6,906 bases of DNA from Puniceicoccales bacterium (GTDB lineage Bacteria > Verrucomicrobiota > Verrucomicrobiia > Opitutales > JAIRLM01). This document shows positions 5,519-6,906 of the stretch, one piece after another; the first letter of the stretch is position 1, and each line of letters begins with the position of its first letter. The DNA lies in the NCBI GenBank assembly GCA_031287845.1, contig JAITSI010000087.1, positions 1 through 6,906 on the forward strand. Reading direction: 5' to 3'. The position numbers were made by a program, and so were the translations under genes. The notes below the pieces were generated by a model, which ran no database searches, was not told where the DNA came from, and saw only the letters and a list, made by a program, of their open reading frames with translations.

Positions 5519-6301
5519 CCGCTCCTGTCCGCCGCGCAGCTCCCTGGGCATGGGGTTGACCGTGCCATCTTCCTGCCAGTCCGGGCACCAAAAATACGGG
5601 CACTGCTCCTCCCAGGTCACGCCGGTCCGCATCACCGCCGCCGGATTTCCTCCCAGAATGCTATGCTCCTCGGTGAATGCCCGTGTCACCACCGCGTTCA
5701 GGCCAACGATTGTGTCATTGGGAATCTGCGCATTTTTTGTAATAACCGAACCGCGGCATAGCCAGCAGTGGTCCCCGATGAGCAGGGGCCGCCGTTGGAA
5801 GTTGGCGATGGCACCGTTTTCCCGGCAAAAGACCGGGTGATTGTCGCAGGCATAGATCAGCACATGGCTCGCGATCGTGCAGTTGTCGCCGATCAGGCAG
5901 GTGGAATTCCCCATTTGAATCTGCATGCTGTGGTAGACTCGCACGTTTCGGCCGATGCGCAGGAGGGTCCGGCTGCCACCTGCGCATTCAATTTTCGCGT
6001 AGTTAAGGACCGGTGTGGAGCCGATTTCCACGGTGGTGCCATGTCCGCAGAGCAAGATGCGCGAACCCTTGGCCACGATGGGCAGCGCCAGCCGGACGGT
6101 GCAATTTTTCCCGCGTATGCAAATTTTAAGCCCCGGGATACGGTTAAACCAGCGGCGGGCAACGCATTCCCGGCCATTTTTGACAAAAATTACCCGGTTG
6201 CCCCGTCTTGGCCGGAGAAATTCACGAAAACTTTTCCATTCGTGCCGTGCCTTTGCCAGTGGATGCCGCAGCCACCGGCCTAAACTCTCCAAAACTTTCA
6301 T
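5510..6301 (-). CDS. Left-handed beta-helix (hexapeptide) O-acyltransferase, 263 aa
   Basis: Probable acyl-CoA dependent acetyltransferase of the WbbJ/serine acetyltransferase-like group, typically acting on sugars of O-antigen, capsule or exopolysaccharide at the cytosolic face. Residues 1-55 are a basic lead-in. Residues about 57-205 carry imperfect hexapeptide turns (LKICIRGKNCTVRL, LLRIGRNVRV, LIGDNCTIAS, LLIGDHCWLC, IVGLNAVV). The loop DNHP supplies the likely catalytic H155, and GNPAAV (218-223) is the usual end of the helix, followed by a Trp/Cys-rich tail. No signal peptide. The start at 6301 was chosen because the frame upstream (to 6595) reads into repeat module A. An extended -10-like TGCTATCCT sits 7 nt before the ATG, so the message may be leaderless; no good Shine-Dalgarno is seen. 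There are 13 cysteines in 263 residues, including CxxC (C179-C182), far more than usual. It converges with the LptD-like gene. Confidence 0.85.
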   Translation of the reverse strand: MKVLESLGRWLRHPLAKARHEWKSFREFLRPRRGNRVIFVKNGRECVARRWFNRIPGLKICIRGKNCTVRLALPIVAKGSRILLCGHGTTVEIGSTPVLNYAKIECAGGSRTLLRIGRNVRVYHSMQIQMGNSTCLIGDNCTIASHVLIYACDNHPVFCRENGAIANFQRRPLLIGDHCWLCRGSVITKNAQIPNDTIVGLNAVVTRAFTEEHSILGGNPAAVMRTGVTWEEQCPYFWCPDWQEDGTVNPMPRELRGGQERKK

Positions 6302-6308
6302 CGAGCCC

Positions 6309-6337
6309 AGGATAGCACAGGGCGGTGGAAACGGAAA
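6309..6337 (-). promoter_or_regulatory. Extended -10 promoter candidate for the acyltransferase
   Basis: On the minus strand TGC precedes TATCCT (6314-6309), giving an extended -10 element. A poor -35 (TTTCCG, 6337-6332) lies 17 bp upstream. The predicted transcription start falls at or next to the ATG at 6301. Confidence 0.3.
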
Positions 6338-6410
6338 CAGTTTTTTCCCAATCGCCGATGGCGCACAATCCCAGAGGAATGGCAATGGAGACTCAAAGTC
6401 CATTCGGATT

Positions 6411-6560
6411 TCCGGGCCTCGAGGGCCGGCCGGGCCCAATTGGGGGCCCTGCCCCCGGCTCCGCCATGCTTCGTTTCCCCCGGGCATCGATGCAGCGACA
6501 CTCCGCGGGGGGTGCCAGAGGGGGCGCAGCCCCATCGTCAACCGGCGGACCGGGTTTACG
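6411..6560 (+). repeat. Repeat module A, best-preserved copy a3
   Basis: The copy begins at GGGCCTCGAGGGCCGGCCGG (6414-6433). It is dense in palindromes: CTCGAG, GGCCGGCC, GGGCCC and CCAATTGG. It continues through CCCCCGGCTCCGCCATGCTT, CGTTTCCCCC and CATCGATG to a GGGGC-GCA-GCCCC hairpin (6521-6533). The reverse complement is recovered at 1425-1540 and a diverged direct copy at 918-1020. Unlike a2, no module B is joined to its CTCGAG end; its left flank is unrelated sequence upstream of the acyltransferase. Confidence 0.75.
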
Positions 6561-6593
6561 GATCTTGACCCTGGGCTTAGGACCCGTAAGCCC
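6552..6593. promoter_or_regulatory. Pair of mutually exclusive hairpins
   Basis: GGGCTTA (6573-6579) pairs perfectly with TAAGCCC (6587-6593) across a 7-nt loop. The same right arm, extended to CCGTAAGCCC (6584-6593), also pairs with GGGTTTACGG (6552-6561) with one wobble. Only one stem can form at a time, an attenuator-like layout about 250 nt upstream of the acyltransferase on the minus strand. No T-run follows and no ligand motif is recognised. Confidence 0.4.
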
Positions 6594-6670
6594 ACGCTCC
6601 ACCTCCATCTGGAAAGATGACCGATACGGACCTGTTGTGCAGGAGCTTGACTTCTTGAGGGAAGGGCCGT

Positions 6671-6770
6671 TCACGGGCGCTGCCCGGCGGAGCGGGCAGT
6701 GCCGCGGGCCGGCCCTGATGGCAAAAAGGCTACGCGGGGCGACCTGCGCGCTGCGACAGCAGAAGCATCG
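6671..6770 (-). repeat. Repeat module B, copy b3
   Basis: These 100 bp are the reverse complement of b2 (1543-1642), with eight mismatches, all transitions. The hairpin is kept: arms GGCGCTGCCCG (6676-6686) and CGGGCAGTGCC (6693-6703) with one G-T pair and loop GCGGAG. It includes GGCCGGCC (6707-6714). On the minus strand 106 bp separate it from the next A copy at 6877, where b2 and a2 have only 2 bp. Confidence 0.85.
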
Positions 6771-6876
6771 CCCAGCACCTTATTCTATCATCTCCTGGGG
6801 TTGGGCCGGCCCCGCCAGCTTTGGATGGAACCGTCCCTAACGCCCGTCCGTCCGGCGGCCCGAGCGAAGCGAGGGG

Positions 6877-6906
6877 GCCTCGAGGGCCGGCCGGACCCAT
6901 TTGGGG
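6877..6906 (+). repeat. Repeat module A, copy a4 cut by the window edge
   Basis: GCCTCGAGGGCCGGCCGG followed by ACCCATTTGGGG matches the first 30 bp of a3 and the reverse complement of a2 (which also has the ATTTGGGG variant). The rest lies beyond the window. Confidence 0.65.

Larger units (their letters stand above)
6302..6906. other. Repeat-rich stretch without a secure gene at the right edge
   Basis: After the acyltransferase start the final 605 bp contain frames of up to 171 codons on the plus strand (6325-6840) and extensions on the minus strand. All run through palindromic repeat sequence and are not kept between copies. Supported contents are A copies a3 and a4 (a4 cut by the window edge), B copy b3, and two hairpins. 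The segments 6594-6670 and 6771-6876 have no recognised content, apart from a GTCCGTCCG duplication and a GGGCCGGCCC palindrome in the latter. Confidence 0.6.

Noticed and set aside
3342..5603. Very long minus-strand extension of the pgk frame, and the matching plus-strand frame from 2316 to 3512
   Set aside because: High GC removes stop codons on both strands. The pgk start is fixed by its ribosome binding site and family N-terminus, and the plus frame is believable only from the signal peptide at 3513 onward.
6302..6595. N-terminal extension of the acyltransferase by 98 codons
   Set aside because: The extension translates repeat module A into Pro/Gly/Arg-rich sequence unlike the family; the family-like N-terminus starts at 6301.
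6617..6658. 13-codon plus-strand ORF (MTDTDLLCRSLTS) after GGAAAG
   Set aside because: The possible ribosome binding site abuts the ATG, and nothing downstream is coupled to it; chance is likely.
731..6906. CRISPR array
   Set aside because: The repeats are long, palindromic, divergent and in both orientations, without regular spacing or unique spacers.

Overview
The window is bacterial and mostly GC-rich. It comes from a diderm (Gram-negative-type) cell, because it encodes a probable outer-membrane beta-barrel of the LptD/OstA kind. I cannot fix the phylum. A Verrucomicrobiota/PVC-like origin is only a guess from the divergent envelope proteins and was not tested.

Left block (1 to about 1690): a minus-strand, tightly coupled gene set leaves the window at its left edge. 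It has a 6-codon ORF with a strong ribosome binding site, a 189-aa unknown protein, and the first 42 codons of another unknown protein. Each start overlaps the previous stop as ATGA. Upstream of this set lies a stretch without a secure gene, filled with copies of a GC-rich palindromic repeat family (modules A and B below). A possible 88-aa minus-strand ORF sits between the repeats.

Middle block (1689 to 5483): a 114-aa orphan protein and phosphoglycerate kinase (pgk, 400 aa, all signature motifs intact) are on the minus strand. An LptD/OstA-like outer-membrane protein (656 aa) diverges from pgk across a 171-bp promoter region. A perfect 14-bp palindrome covers the start codon of the LptD-like gene.

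Right block (5484 to 6906): a left-handed beta-helix (hexapeptide) acyltransferase of 263 aa converges on the LptD-like gene with 26 bp between the stops. The last 600 bp hold no convincing gene. They contain further copies of modules A and B and a pair of mutually exclusive hairpins.

The LptD-like protein and the acyltransferase could both serve the cell surface (LPS/O-antigen or capsule assembly and decoration), while pgk is glycolytic housekeeping. The main candidate novelty is the repeat family. At least four A copies and two (perhaps three) B copies lie in both orientations on either side of the pgk to acyltransferase block. Two B copies differ only by transitions and keep a hairpin. The other notable points are the coupled minimal ORF at the left edge and the unusually high cysteine content of both envelope-related proteins.
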